From: Nocardia beijingensis NBRC 16342
Lineage (GTDB): Bacteria; Actinomycetota; Actinomycetes; Mycobacteriales; Mycobacteriaceae
Direction: 5' to 3'
NCBI RefSeq assembly: GCF_001612785.1
Contig: NZ_BDBC01000017.1
Coordinates: forward strand, 245,486 to 309,485
DNA length: 64,000 bases
Shown: positions 1-7,930 of the stretch, piece by piece
How the letters are laid out: the number at the start of each line of letters is the position of its first letter
How positions within the stretch are numbered: position 1 is the stretch's first letter
Notes under the pieces: model-generated
Told to the model about the DNA's origin: nothing
The model's database searches: none
What the model saw: only the letters and a program-made list of their open reading frames with translations
Made by a program: the position numbers and the translations under genes

Positions 1-224
1 TGTGGGGATACTCCACGCTCGGCGCGCGGCTGGCCGAGTACCCGCCCGCCGAACCGCGCTATCGCCGCTGGGTGGACACCTACGCCGATCCCGGATTCGC
101 CGCCCTCACCCGCCGCTGCGCGCAGATGATCGACGAGTCCGGGGCCGACCCGGCGCGGGCGGAAGAGTTGTTCCGCGCGGGGCTGCGGCACGAGCTGGCG
201 TTCTGGGACGTCCCGCTGACCTGA
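1..224 (+). CDS. tenA: TenA/THI-4 family protein, C-terminal fragment
   Basis: Only the last 74 residues are in the window; the reading frame starts at base 3 and runs off the left edge. The visible part has the TenA-type C-terminal half, rich in Trp, Tyr and Glu, with a WVDTYADPGF segment and the closing EELFRAGLRHELAFWDVPL helix. TenA proteins hydrolyse or salvage pyrimidine breakdown products of thiamine in the cytoplasm. The diagnostic N-terminal catalytic residues are outside the window, so the family call rests on the C-terminal pattern alone. The next gene starts 60 bases downstream on the same strand. Confidence 0.7.
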   Translation, partial: WGYSTLGARLAEYPPAEPRYRRWVDTYADPGFAALTRRCAQMIDESGADPARAEELFRAGLRHELAFWDVPLT

Positions 225-283
225 ATCCTGTTGCCCGGGACGATCGCAGCGCGTCGTCGGCCGTGTGGACCTACGCTGACATC

Positions 284-670
284 GTGAGTCAAGACCACGT
301 GCGAGCCTCCGACGCGGATCGGGAGAAGATCATCGACCGGCTGCGCCTCGCGATGAACGAGGGCAGGCTGTCGCTCGCCGAATTCGACGACCGGCTGCAA
401 CAGGTGTACGCCGCCAAGACCTACGGCGAGCTGACGCCGTTGCTGTCGGATCTCCCCGCGCAACGGAAAGCACATCCCGCGCCCGCCAAGGGCATCCCGC
501 AGTGGATCACGATCATGTGGACGCCGTGGGTGTTCGTCAACGTGCTGTGCGTGGCGATCTACCTGGCCACCGGCGCGGGCTACTTCTGGCCGTTCTGGGT
601 GGCGGTGCCGTGGGGCCTGGCGCTGCTCATCCCGACCACCATCGGCATCGTCACCCGCAAGAAGGACTGA
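284..670 (+). CDS. DUF1707 domain membrane protein with 2TM tail
   Basis: A 128-residue protein starting at GTG. Residues 6-58 form a DUF1707 (SHOCT-like) domain: RASDADREKIIDRLRLAMNEGRLSLAEFDDRL is replaced here by the usual RxSDADRE opening, then a helix with GRLSLAEFDDRL. Two hydrophobic segments follow (about residues 78-95 and 100-120). Such proteins are small cytoplasmic-domain, two-helix membrane proteins of unknown function common in actinomycetes. The frame stays open upstream into tenA, but DUF1707 begins at this GTG, so the longer frame is not used. A strong hairpin follows the stop. Confidence 0.85.
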   Translation: MSQDHVRASDADREKIIDRLRLAMNEGRLSLAEFDDRLQQVYAAKTYGELTPLLSDLPAQRKAHPAPAKGIPQWITIMWTPWVFVNVLCVAIYLATGAGYFWPFWVAVPWGLALLIPTTIGIVTRKKD

Positions 671-673
671 CCG

Positions 674-698
674 ACGGCGCCCCGCAACGGGGCGCCGT
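674..698. terminator. bidirectional hairpin between convergent genes
   Basis: A perfect 11-bp stem (ACGGCGCCCCG and its complement) closes a 3-base loop. It sits between the stop of the DUF1707 gene at 670 and the stop of glyS at 707, which converge. There is no T-run on either side, as is usual for actinobacterial terminators. Confidence 0.75.
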
Positions 699-706
699 GC
701 CGCGAC

Positions 707-2113
707 TCAGGCGCCGATCAGGTGCTGCGCCAGATAGCCCTCGACCTTGTCCAGCGCGATGCGCTCCTGGGTCATCGTGTCGCGTTCGCGGATGGTCACC
801 GCCTGGTCGTCGAGCGTCTCGAAGTCGACGGTGATGCAGAACGGCGTGCCGATCTCGTCCTGGCGGCGGTAGCGGCGGCCGATGGCGCCCGCGTCGTCGA
901 ACTCGACGTTCCAGTTCTTGCGCAACTGCGCGGCCAGGTCTTTCGCCTTCGGCGTGAGATCGGCGTTGCGCGACAGCGGCAGCACCGCCGCCTTCACCGG
1001 CGCGAGGCGACGGTCAAGGCGCAGCACCGTGCGGGTGTCGACGCCGCCCTTGGCGTTGGGCGCCTCGTCCTCGGCGTAGGCGTCGACCAGGAAGGCCATC
1101 AGCGAGCGGGTGAGGCCCGCCGCGGGCTCGATCACATACGGGATGTAGCGCTCGTTGGTGGTCTGGTCGAAGAAGCTCAGCTCGGTGCCGGAGTGCTCGG
1201 AGTGCGTCTTCAGGTCGAAGTCGGTGCGGTTGGCGATGCCTTCCAGCTCACCCCACTCGTTGCCCTGGAAGCCGAAGCGGTACTCGATGTCGGTGGTGCC
1301 CGCCGAGTAGTGCGAGAGCTTGTCCTTCGGGTGCACGAACAACCGCAGGTTGTCCGCGGAGATGCCGAGATCGGTGTACCAGGAGAACCGCGTCTCGATC
1401 CAGTACTTGTACCACTCCTCGTCCTCGCCCGGCTTGACGAAGTACTCCATCTCCATCTGCTCGAACTCGCGGGTGCGGAAGATGAAGTTGCCCGGGGTGA
1501 TCTCGTTGCGGAAGCTCTTTCCGATCTGCGCGATGCCGAACGGCGGCTTCTTGCGCGCGGTCGTCATCACGTTGGCGAAGTTCACGAAGATGCCCTGGGC
1601 GGTCTCCGGGCGCAGGTAGTGCAGGCCCTCCTCGGACTCGATCGGGCCGAGGTAGGTCTTGAGCATCATGTTGAAGTCACGCGGCTCGGTCCAGCGGCCG
1701 ACGGTGCCGCAATTCGGGCACGCGACGAGTTCCATCGACACCGTGTCGGGATCGTCGATCTTGTTCTTCAGCGCGTACGCCTCCTGCAGGTGGTCCTGCC
1801 GGAAGCGGTGGTGGCAGTGCAGGCACTCCACCAGCGGGTCGTTGAACACCCCGACGTGGCCGGAGGCGACCCACACCTGGCGGGGCAGGATCACCGAGGA
1901 GTCGAGGCCGACGACGTCCTCGCGGCTGGTGACCATGGCGCGCCACCACTGCTTCTTGATGTTCTCCTTGAGCTCGACGCCCAGCGGCCCGTAATCCCAC
2001 GCCGACTTGGTGCCTCCGTAGATCTCACCGCACGGGTACACCAGACCCCGGCGCTTGGCGAGGTTGGCAACGGTGTCCACCTTCGACTTGGGTGCCACGC
2101 GAGAATTCTCCAT
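707..2113 (-). CDS. glyS: glycyl-tRNA synthetase, homodimeric type
   Basis: A 468-residue class II aminoacyl-tRNA synthetase that charges tRNA-Gly in the cytoplasm. The N-terminus has the eukaryote/actinobacterial-type glycine enzyme signature ([15 protein letters not shown], then [13 protein letters not shown]). Motif 2 ([21 protein letters not shown]) is near residues 200-220. The zinc-binding insert includes CLHCHHRF and CPNCGT. Motif 3 is the [10 protein letters not shown] segment, and the C-terminal anticodon-binding domain ends in [12 protein letters not shown]. Length fits the single-chain form rather than alpha2beta2 GlyQ/GlyS. It is divergent from smtB-zur, the neighbour order I recall from mycobacteria. 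An 18-bp palindrome lies about 30 bases upstream of the ATG. Confidence 0.97.
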   Translation of the reverse strand: MENSRVAPKSKVDTVANLAKRRGLVYPCGEIYGGTKSAWDYGPLGVELKENIKKQWWRAMVTSREDVVGLDSSVILPRQVWVASGHVGVFNDPLVECLHCHHRFRQDHLQEAYALKNKIDDPDTVSMELVACPNCGTVGRWTEPRDFNMMLKTYLGPIESEEGLHYLRPETAQGIFVNFANVMTTARKKPPFGIAQIGKSFRNEITPGNFIFRTREFEQMEMEYFVKPGEDEEWYKYWIETRFSWYTDLGISADNLRLFVHPKDKLSHYSAGTTDIEYRFGFQGNEWGELEGIANRTDFDLKTHSEHSGTELSFFDQTTNERYIPYVIEPAAGLTRSLMAFLVDAYAEDEAPNAKGGVDTRTVLRLDRRLAPVKAAVLPLSRNADLTPKAKDLAAQLRKNWNVEFDDAGAIGRRYRRQDEIGTPFCITVDFETLDDQAVTIRERDTMTQERIALDKVEGYLAQHLIGA

Positions 2114-2142
2114 CCACTGCGAGTCGGATCGTGTGAGTTGCG

Positions 2143-2160
2143 TCTATTCACGTGAATAGA
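2143..2160. promoter_or_regulatory. perfect 18-bp palindrome upstream of glyS
   Basis: TCTATTCACGTGAATAGA is fully self-complementary and lies 29 bases upstream of the glyS ATG, in the divergent glyS/smtB intergenic region. This position suits an operator or a 5'-UTR hairpin of glyS. The binding protein is unknown. Confidence 0.5.
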
Positions 2161-2272
2161 TCATCAACAGGTCGGCTATAGCCTATAGACCCTGACCAAC
2201 CTGGTTTCCACCGCACAGCCAACCCGATGAACGGCGTGCCCGTTTGACATGCGCACCTGTGCATACGCAAAC

Positions 2273-2287
2273 TGGTAATGCTTTCCA
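2273..2287 (+). promoter_or_regulatory. candidate Zur box upstream of smtB-zur
   Basis: TGGTAATGCTTTCCA fits an actinobacterial Fur/Zur-like pattern of the form TGRNAATnnTTnYCA. It is palindromic at 10 of the 14 paired positions and contains the exact arms TAATG and CATTA. It ends 16 bases before the smtB ATG, just upstream of the AAGGAG ribosome site, where bound Zur would block expression. Autoregulation is an inference. Confidence 0.5.
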
Positions 2288-2303
2288 TTAAGGAGTTGGT
2301 GAC

Positions 2304-2654
2304 ATGACCGCCGAGACCGCCGCGGCACCGCCGCACAACCCGTATCGGGCGCCGGGGCCGGCGCCGGTACCCCCGCGAACCGTGCTGGAGGACGCGGGCG
2401 AGCTGCTGCGGGCGCTGGCCGCGCCGGTACGGATTGCTATCGTGCTGCAGTTGCGCGAATCACCGCGGTGTGTGCACGAACTGGTCGACGCCCTCGGTGT
2501 CACGCAACCACTGGTCAGTCAGCATCTGCGTATCCTCAAGGCCGCCGGTGTCGTGCACGGTGAGCGTTCGGGTCGCGAGGTGCTCTACGAACTCGTCGAC
2601 GACCATCTGGCGCACATCGTCGTCGACGCCGTCGCGCACGCCGAGGAAGGGTGA
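2304..2654 (+). CDS. smtB: ArsR/SmtB-family zinc-responsive repressor
   Basis: A 116-residue winged-helix metal sensor. The HTH covers about residues 45-90 (CVHELVDALGVTQPLVSQHLRILKAAGVV). The alpha-5 zinc site typical of SmtB/CzrA is intact: D99, H101, H112 and E115 make the DxHx10HxxE pattern. It lacks the CxC site of lead/cadmium sensors. In this family zinc binding releases the DNA. The gene has an AAGGAG ribosome site and is followed after 3 bases by zur, the paired arrangement recalled from mycobacteria, where SmtB controls the smtB-zur operon and Zur controls zinc uptake and alternative ribosomal proteins. Confidence 0.95.
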   Translation: MTAETAAAPPHNPYRAPGPAPVPPRTVLEDAGELLRALAAPVRIAIVLQLRESPRCVHELVDALGVTQPLVSQHLRILKAAGVVHGERSGREVLYELVDDHLAHIVVDAVAHAEEG

Positions 2655-2657
2655 TTC

Positions 2658-3092
2658 GTGCCAGACAACACGGCCGTTCCGCAGAAGCCGGTCGGCATCC
2701 GCAGCACCAGGCAGCGCAGCGCCATCGCCGCGCTGCTCGGTGACATCGATGAGTTCCGCTCCGCCCAGGACCTCCACGACGAGCTGCGCAGACGCGGCGA
2801 GGGCATCGGGCTGACCACGGTGTACCGGACGCTGCAGTCGCTGGCCGACGCGGGCATGGTGGACGTGCTGCGCACCGACTCCGGCGAGTCGGTCTACCGC
2901 CAGTGCTCCACCGGCCATCACCACCACCTGGTGTGCAGGCATTGCGGCCGCACCGTGGAAGTGGAGGGCCCGACGGTCGAGGCGTGGGCCGAGTCGATCG
3001 CGAGCGAGCACGGCTTCACCGAGATCAGCCACACCCTCGAGGTGTTCGGCACCTGCACGACATGCGGGACGGCGCGCCGCCGCGACCGGTGA
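2658..3092 (+). CDS. zur: Zur, zinc uptake regulator (Fur family)
   Basis: A 144-residue Fur-family repressor beginning at GTG, 3 bases after smtB. The N-terminal winged helix reads RSTRQRSAIAALLGDIDEFRSAQDLHDEL then a GLTTVYRTLQSLADAGMVD recognition segment. The dimerisation half has the GHHHHLVCRHCG motif and a second pair CTTCG near the C-terminus, giving two CxxC pairs for a structural zinc. Zn-loaded Zur represses zinc import and zinc-free ribosomal protein paralogues. Pairing with SmtB, rather than with catalase or sigma genes, supports Zur over Fur or PerR. Confidence 0.93.
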   Translation: MPDNTAVPQKPVGIRSTRQRSAIAALLGDIDEFRSAQDLHDELRRRGEGIGLTTVYRTLQSLADAGMVDVLRTDSGESVYRQCSTGHHHHLVCRHCGRTVEVEGPTVEAWAESIASEHGFTEISHTLEVFGTCTTCGTARRRDR

Positions 3093-3218
3093 GCTGCCCG
3101 ATTCCCGGCGTGTCGGGTTAACGCGGCTGCCACCAGCGCAGATTCACCGGCGAGATCCTCGAAGCCCCCGGCAGATCCGGGCTCGGTACGAAGGATTCGC
3201 CATCAGCTGGGAGGCAGC

Positions 3219-4184
3219 GTGTCAACGATCTTCGACTCATCCGTACGCCCGGTGCGCCGCCGGGCCGTGACCGTCGCCGGGGCCGCGCTCGTCGTGGCCT
3301 CGGCGCTGCTGCTCTCGGCGTGCCTGGACGAGGACGGCACGCCGGTGGCCGTACCGTCGACCACCACCACCGGAGTCGCCGCCGGCCCGAGCGGGACGAA
3401 CGGGCAGTCGACGGTCCGCACCGTCGGCAAGACCGGCTGGTACGACGGATTCGACATCACCGTGCAGAAGGCGACCGTGGTGCCGGACGAATACGGCGGC
3501 GCGAAGGTGCGCATCGACATCACCTACAAGAACACCACGCTCGACGACCACACGCTGAGCATCACGCCGTCGCTGCTGGTCGGCAAAGAGGTGGACGGCG
3601 GCGCGATCTTCGACAGCCCCACGGTGCCCGGCAACGGCGCGGCCACCGGGACCGCGACCACGTCGCTCCAGTCGGTCAAGGACGCCGAGCACCTCATCGA
3701 CACGATGACCATCGTGTACGGCCAGGCCGCCGACAACCAGACCAAGATTCCGCTCGCGGCGGCGGGCAAGGTGGACAGTGTGCAGCCGAAGGCGCTGACC
3801 GTCACCGGCACCCTCGTACAGGACCAGACGACCGTTCAGGTCACCGGCGGACGGATCAGCCCCAGCTACACGAAGAACGAGAACGGCAAATCCGATCTGG
3901 CGCTGCGCATCAAGCTCGTCGGCGGGCCCGGCATCGCCGCGGGCGGGACGAACATCTACTACGACTACTTCACCGTCCGAACACCCGACGGCCAGACCGT
4001 GGCCGCCGACGTCCGCGGACCGATCAACGAGTTGCTGAACGCGAACGAGACCATCGACAACCCGAAGAACTACGTGGTCTTCGTGGTGCCGTCGCCCGGC
4101 GCCGGCCCCTACACGGTGACCTACAACGCCCAGAAGGAAGCGGGCGCCGCCACCGCGCCCACCCTGTCGTTCACGGTGGGCTGA
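3219..4184 (+). CDS. secreted lipoprotein, DUF4352-like
   Basis: A 321-residue protein with a GTG start preceded by GGGAGG. It has an Arg-rich n-region, a hydrophobic core and the lipobox LLSAC with the acylated Cys at residue 35, so it should be anchored to the outer face of the membrane. A Thr-rich linker follows. Two similar beta-rich repeats (about 60-185 and 190-320) contain features of the DUF4352 immunoprotective/telomeric-length type, such as VRIDITYKNTT and LALRIKLVGG. Function is unknown. It stands alone between zur and the convergent membrane protein gene, with a hairpin after the stop. Confidence 0.85.
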   Translation: MSTIFDSSVRPVRRRAVTVAGAALVVASALLLSACLDEDGTPVAVPSTTTTGVAAGPSGTNGQSTVRTVGKTGWYDGFDITVQKATVVPDEYGGAKVRIDITYKNTTLDDHTLSITPSLLVGKEVDGGAIFDSPTVPGNGAATGTATTSLQSVKDAEHLIDTMTIVYGQAADNQTKIPLAAAGKVDSVQPKALTVTGTLVQDQTTVQVTGGRISPSYTKNENGKSDLALRIKLVGGPGIAAGGTNIYYDYFTVRTPDGQTVAADVRGPINELLNANETIDNPKNYVVFVVPSPGAGPYTVTYNAQKEAGAATAPTLSFTVG

Positions 4185-4237
4185 GCGCTCGCAGCCGTCG
4201 CTCCGCACGGACTGCGATGAATCGCCGGAAACGCCGA

Positions 4238-4271
4238 CGGCGGGCCGACCTCCTACGAGGGCGACCCGCCG
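4238..4271. terminator. hairpin between convergent genes
   Basis: Arms 4238-4247 and 4262-4271 pair over 10 bp with one mismatch. An inner CCTC/GAGG stem extends the structure. It lies between the lipoprotein stop at 4184 and the membrane protein stop at 4282, which converge. Confidence 0.6.
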
Positions 4272-4281
4272 CGGTGACAGC

Positions 4282-5253
4282 TCAGCCGACCGGCACCGCG
4301 TCCCGGGCCGGGGCCTGCGCCTCGGCCGGACGACCGCGCAGTGCGGCCACACCGAGCAGCGCGAGCGCGACCGCACTCCAGACCAGCAGCACCGCCAGCG
4401 GTCCGGTCGCGGCGGCGCCGTCGAAGAACGCGACCGAGCGCAGCAGCGACGCGGCGGCGCCGGGCGGCAGCAACTGGCCGATGGCGCCCCACGGCTGCGG
4501 CAACAGCTCCGGCGCAGACATGGCCGCGGAGAACGGATTGCCGATCAGCAGCATGGTGAGCGCGGCGATGCCGATGCCCGCTCGGCCGATGACGGCGGCG
4601 AGCCCGACCACCGCGCCGGCGACCGCGAACGACACCAGCCCGCCGACCGCGGCGAGCACCAGGTAGGACCCGGGCACCACCGACAGCCAGCCCTGGATGA
4701 TCGCCATGCCCAGCAGTCCGCCCGCGACGCCGAAGGTGACCAGCCCGAGCACCTTGCCGCCGATCGACGGGATCAGCAGGGCCAGAAGCACACCCGCCGC
4801 GATGCCGGACATCACCAGCGGCAGCACCATCGCGCCGAACGCCGCGCCTCGTGGATCGTCGGAGTCGGCCGCGACCACGTCCTCGACCCGGGCGGCGGGC
4901 GCGCCGGAGAGTTGCTGCCCGATTTGGGTGAGCTGCTGCGCGACCGCGGGACTCGCGCCGGAGGCGATCAGTACGCGCGGCGGACCGTCGCCGGTGACGA
5001 TCGCCCCGTAGACCTCACGGTCCTCGATGACGGCACGGGCGGCGGCCTCGTCCGCGGGCGTGCTGATCTCGAAGGCGCCAGGACTGTGCTCGGCGAGCTT
5101 GCCCGCGACCATCGCGGCCTGCGGCCCGGTGACGGCAAGCGGCAGATCGCGAGGCGCGATGTTCGCGGCGGGCCAGGCGAACGCGATCAGCATCAGCGCT
5201 TGGAGCAGGGTGGCGCCGAGGCCGAGAGCGAACGCCCGCTGCGTGGTGTTCAT
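4282..5253 (-). CDS. integral membrane protein, YhgE/Pip or ABC-2 permease-like
   Basis: A 323-residue membrane protein started at the ATG at 5253; the frame is open to 5328, but the extra residues would cover the operator region. One N-terminal helix (residues 8-32) is followed by an extracytoplasmic domain of about 125 residues, then six hydrophobic segments between residues 165 and 310. This single-helix, large-loop, multi-helix layout is that of YhgE/Pip-like and DUF3533 proteins and of ABC-2 export permeases. No ATPase gene is adjacent. It is divergent from a TetR gene and shares two operator-like sites with it, so it is probably the main target of that regulator. Confidence 0.8.
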   Translation of the reverse strand: MNTTQRAFALGLGATLLQALMLIAFAWPAANIAPRDLPLAVTGPQAAMVAGKLAEHSPGAFEISTPADEAAARAVIEDREVYGAIVTGDGPPRVLIASGASPAVAQQLTQIGQQLSGAPAARVEDVVAADSDDPRGAAFGAMVLPLVMSGIAAGVLLALLIPSIGGKVLGLVTFGVAGGLLGMAIIQGWLSVVPGSYLVLAAVGGLVSFAVAGAVVGLAAVIGRAGIGIAALTMLLIGNPFSAAMSAPELLPQPWGAIGQLLPPGAAASLLRSVAFFDGAAATGPLAVLLVWSAVALALLGVAALRGRPAEAQAPARDAVPVG

Positions 5254-5269
5254 GGCCTTCTCCCTAAAA

Positions 5270-5283
5270 ATCGAATGTCCGTT
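5270..5283. promoter_or_regulatory. TetR operator-like site 1
   Basis: This site in the leader of the membrane protein gene is the inverted copy of the second site at 5330-5343: a 14-base core (CGAATGTCCGTTCT against CGAATATCCGTTCT) differs at one base. It lies 17-30 bases upstream of the membrane protein ATG. Two matching sites in a TetR/target divergent gap are typical of autoregulated TetR pairs. Confidence 0.6.
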
Positions 5284-5329
5284 CTCTTTAGTTGCGCTTA
5301 CCGTCGCACGCGGCCAGGGAGTTGTCAAG

Positions 5330-5343
5330 AACGGATATTCGTT
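5330..5343. promoter_or_regulatory. TetR operator-like site 2 next to a -35 element
   Basis: AACGGATATTCGTT is a palindrome at 12 of 14 positions. It touches a minus-strand TTGACA hexamer at 5323-5328, the likely -35 of the membrane protein gene, and ends 13 bases before the TetR GTG. Occupancy would block both genes. Confidence 0.65.
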
Positions 5344-5356
5344 TTATTTTTGACCC

Positions 5357-5974
5357 GTGCCCCGAGTCACCGAAGAACACCTCGAACGCCGCAGGCAGCA
5401 GATCATGGACGCGGCACGGCGCTGCTTCGCCCGCAAAGGGTTCTACGAGACCTCCATGCAGGACGTGTTCACGGAATCGGGCCTCTCGGCCGGCGCGGTC
5501 TACCGTTACTTCAAGAGCAAGGACGAACTGATCACCGCGCTCGCCACCGAGACGACGGTGGCGCTGCGCATCGCCATCGATCAGGCGATCCACCGCGATC
5601 CGCTGCCGACACCCGCCGAACTGATCACCGTGATCGCAGAGGAAGTGGTGCGGCGCAGCGGGCCCGATGGTCCGGTGCGGCTGGCACCGCAAGCCTGGGC
5701 CTTGGCCCTGGTGCACCCCGGCGCGGCGGTCATGGTCCGCGAGACGATGCTCGCCATGCGCGCGCTGTGGGTGACCTACGCCGAACGCATGCGCGACAAA
5801 GGCTGGCTACCCGAGGACGCCGATGTCGACGCCGTAGCCAAAGCGATCATCGGACTGCTGCCTGGATTCATCCTCCAGCACCTGATCCTCGGCGATCTCG
5901 ATCCGCAGACGCTGGCGCGCGGCGTGCGGACCCTGCTGCCCTACGGCGAACCTGCCCGTCCGGTTGCAGGCTGA
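5357..5974 (+). CDS. TetR-family transcriptional regulator
   Basis: A 205-residue regulator starting at GTG. The N-terminal HTH is complete: RRQQIMDAARRCFARKGFYETSMQDVFTESG, then LSAGAVYRYFKSKDELI, residues 10-55. The rest is an all-helical ligand domain of normal length. It is divergent from the membrane protein at 4282-5253 with 103 bases between starts, containing two copies of one operator-like sequence. It therefore most likely represses itself and the membrane protein until an unknown ligand binds. Confidence 0.92.
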   Translation: MPRVTEEHLERRRQQIMDAARRCFARKGFYETSMQDVFTESGLSAGAVYRYFKSKDELITALATETTVALRIAIDQAIHRDPLPTPAELITVIAEEVVRRSGPDGPVRLAPQAWALALVHPGAAVMVRETMLAMRALWVTYAERMRDKGWLPEDADVDAVAKAIIGLLPGFILQHLILGDLDPQTLARGVRTLLPYGEPARPVAG

Positions 5975-6007
5975 GCGGCCCTCGACTTCGACATGACGAT
6001 CATGCCC

Positions 6008-6436
6008 TCAGGGCAGCAGACCCTGCCTGGCCCGGCTCGCGTTGGACAGCACGAGCAGCAGCATGGTGGTGAGCGCCTGGTCGTCCAGTCCCGCGCCGGG
6101 GAAGGTGTAGCGCAGGATGACGTCGGCCTGTCCGCCACGGGCAATCACGGTGAGCGAACCGAACTGCAACGCGTTGTTGCGTTCGGCGACCCGCTTGTGC
6201 AGCTGCGCTTTCAGCGGCCGGTCCCAGGCCAGCACGCAGGTGAGGCTCAGCACGTCCAGACCCGGCGCCAGATTCACCGCGCGCAGCGACGAGAGAGCGC
6301 CCTCGTATTCGAAGCCCAGCGAACCGTCGGCGTCGACGCGCACGTCGATGCCGTAACTCGACAGGCAGGCCCCGGCCCGCGCCTGCAACTCCCGGTCCGG
6401 CGTCACCGCCGCGCCCATGTCCGCGCCGCCGTTCAC
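6008..6436 (-). CDS. YbjN-domain protein
   Basis: A 142-residue protein. The GTG at 6436 overlaps the uppS TGA by four bases (GTGA), indicating translational coupling; a second possible start is the ATG at 6418. The fold signature is that of YbjN/CesT-like small proteins: a helix, a paired strand segment ([17 protein letters not shown]), a [10 protein letters not shown] strand and a helical C-terminus with [14 protein letters not shown]. In this family the role is uncertain (sensory or chaperone-like). The position directly after uppS matches the place of a short unannotated gene that I recall between zur and uppS in mycobacteria. Confidence 0.75.
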   Translation of the reverse strand: MNGGADMGAAVTPDRELQARAGACLSSYGIDVRVDADGSLGFEYEGALSSLRAVNLAPGLDVLSLTCVLAWDRPLKAQLHKRVAERNNALQFGSLTVIARGGQADVILRYTFPGAGLDDQALTTMLLLVLSNASRARQGLLP

Positions 6437-7242
6437 TTGGTGCCACCGAAACGGCGGTCCCGCGCGGCGTACTGCAGGCATGCCTCCCACAGGTTGCGGC
6501 GATCGAAGTCGGGGAAAAGTGTGTCCTGGTACACGAATTCGGCGTAGGCCGACTGCCAGATGAGGAAGTTCGAGCTGCGGAACTCGCCCGAGGGGCGCAG
6601 GAACAGGTCCACATCCGGCATGTCGGGCTCATCCAGGTATTTGGCCACCGTGGCCTCGGTGACCTTCTCCGGGTCGATCTCGCCCGCCGCGACCCGGCGC
6701 GCGATCTCCCTTGCCGCGTCGGCGATCTCGGCGCGGCCGCCGTAGTTGACGCACATGGTCAGCGTCATCACCGTGTTGTTCCTCGTGAGTTCCTCGGCGA
6801 CTTCCAATTCCTTGATCACGCTGCGCCACAGGCGCGGTCGCCGCCCCGCCCAGCGCACCCGGACGCCCATCTCGTGCATCTCGTCGCGGCGCCTGCGGAT
6901 CACGTCGCGGTTGAAGCCCATGAGGAAGCGCACCTCCTCGGGGCTGCGCCGCCAGTTCTCGGTGGAGAAGGCGTAGGCCGACAACCATTTGACGCCGATC
7001 TCGATGCAGCCCTCCACGGTGTCCATCAGCACCGCCTCGCCGCGCTCGTGCCCGGCGGTGCGCGGCAACCCGCGCTCCTGTGCCCAGCGTCCGTTGCCGT
7101 CCATGACGAGCGCGACATGATTGGGCACCAGTTCCGGCGGCAGCTGCGGCGGCCGGGCTCCCGACGGATGCGGGGCGGGCGGACGCACGGCGCTCGCAGG
7201 CGAGGGGTCGGTCGCGGTGGCGGAGTCACGACGGAGGATCAC
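6433..7242 (-). CDS. uppS: cis-prenyl diphosphate synthase (Z-decaprenyl/undecaprenyl type)
   Basis: A 269-residue cytoplasmic cis-prenyltransferase making the polyprenyl phosphate carrier for peptidoglycan and arabinogalactan. The catalytic Asp is D48 in [17 protein letters not shown]. The following GHERGE, the [13 protein letters not shown] segment and the C-terminal [21 protein letters not shown] signature are all present. The first 40 residues are a Pro-rich extension seen in actinobacterial long-chain enzymes. The product chain length (C50 in mycobacteria) cannot be read from the sequence. It is coupled to the YbjN gene downstream and lies divergent from an HTH gene. Confidence 0.95.
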   Translation of the reverse strand: MILRRDSATATDPSPASAVRPPAPHPSGARPPQLPPELVPNHVALVMDGNGRWAQERGLPRTAGHERGEAVLMDTVEGCIEIGVKWLSAYAFSTENWRRSPEEVRFLMGFNRDVIRRRRDEMHEMGVRVRWAGRRPRLWRSVIKELEVAEELTRNNTVMTLTMCVNYGGRAEIADAAREIARRVAAGEIDPEKVTEATVAKYLDEPDMPDVDLFLRPSGEFRSSNFLIWQSAYAEFVYQDTLFPDFDRRNLWEACLQYAARDRRFGGTK

Positions 7243-7373
7243 GGCCTCTATCCTGCCTGATCGCCCTCGCCGACCCCACCGCCGCGTTGCTTCCTGACGA
7301 ATTCCACGGTTCCGACCGGCGCCGGTGACTTATTCTTTTCCCTATCGTGATACTGGGGAGGGGTTTCTCGAAC

Positions 7374-7754
7374 GTGACCGATTTACCAGGCACCGGCACC
7401 GCGGCGGGTTTCCGGGCCACCCGTGAGTTGCTCGGCCTCCCGGTCCCGTGGTGCGCGCGGTTCTTCGCGGTCGCCGAGCGCACCGTCGAGCGGTGGGAGA
7501 AAGGGGCCTTCCAGATCCCCGACAGCGTGGCCCGCGAGCTCGCCGCCATCGCGGACGAGACCGAGCAGGTGGTCGAGGCCATGGTCGATGCCATCGACGC
7601 CGGGGAGATCTCCCCCCGCCTGCACACCTATCGGACCAACGACGACTACTCCAAGCACGAGCCGGACACCCGCTACCCGGCCACCTGGCATCGCGCCGTG
7701 TGCGCCCGCGTCATGAACGAGCTTCCCCAGGTAGAGCTCCAATTCGTGGAGTAA
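7374..7754 (+). CDS. HTH protein, YdiL/DUF1870-like
   Basis: A 126-residue protein. I choose the GTG at 7374 because GGGGAGGGG lies 10 bases upstream; the frame could also start at the GTG at 7347. Residues 10-55 form a helix-turn-helix resembling the YdiL/Aca-type domain (FRATRELLGLPVPWCARFFAVAERTVERWEKGAFQIPDS is split here by its turn), with the characteristic RTVERWEKG recognition helix. The C-terminal half is acidic with no recognised domain. It probably binds DNA, but its targets are unknown. Its stop abuts a 68-bp tandem repeat. Confidence 0.75.
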   Translation: MTDLPGTGTAAGFRATRELLGLPVPWCARFFAVAERTVERWEKGAFQIPDSVARELAAIADETEQVVEAMVDAIDAGEISPRLHTYRTNDDYSKHEPDTRYPATWHRAVCARVMNELPQVELQFVE

Positions 7755-7927
7755 GCGGCTGCCTCGCCTTCGCTCGGCCCGGCGCGGGCTGAGGACGGGC
7801 TCCGCCCGACAGCTCCCTCCCTGCGGCTGCCTCGCCTTCGCTCGGCCCGGCGCGGGCTGAGGACGGGCTCCGCCCGACAGCTCCCTCCCTGCGGCTGCCT
7901 CGCCTTCGCTCGGCCCGGCGCGGGCTG
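7755..7927. repeat. 68-bp tandem repeat, 2.5 copies
   Basis: Copies start at 7755, 7823 and 7891; the third is truncated after 37 bases. The copies are identical where they overlap. Each unit contains short self-complementary GC-rich stretches (CGGGC/GCCCG and GCCC/GGGC stems). The array begins at the base after the HTH gene stop and ends 3 bases before the recO stop, filling the gap between two convergent genes. Confidence 0.95.
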
Positions 7928-7930
7928 CAC

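Noticed and set aside
722..2155. Long open frame antisense to glyS.
   Set aside because: It is the mirror frame of a high-GC gene. Its composition is the complement pattern of glyS codons and it has no ribosome site.
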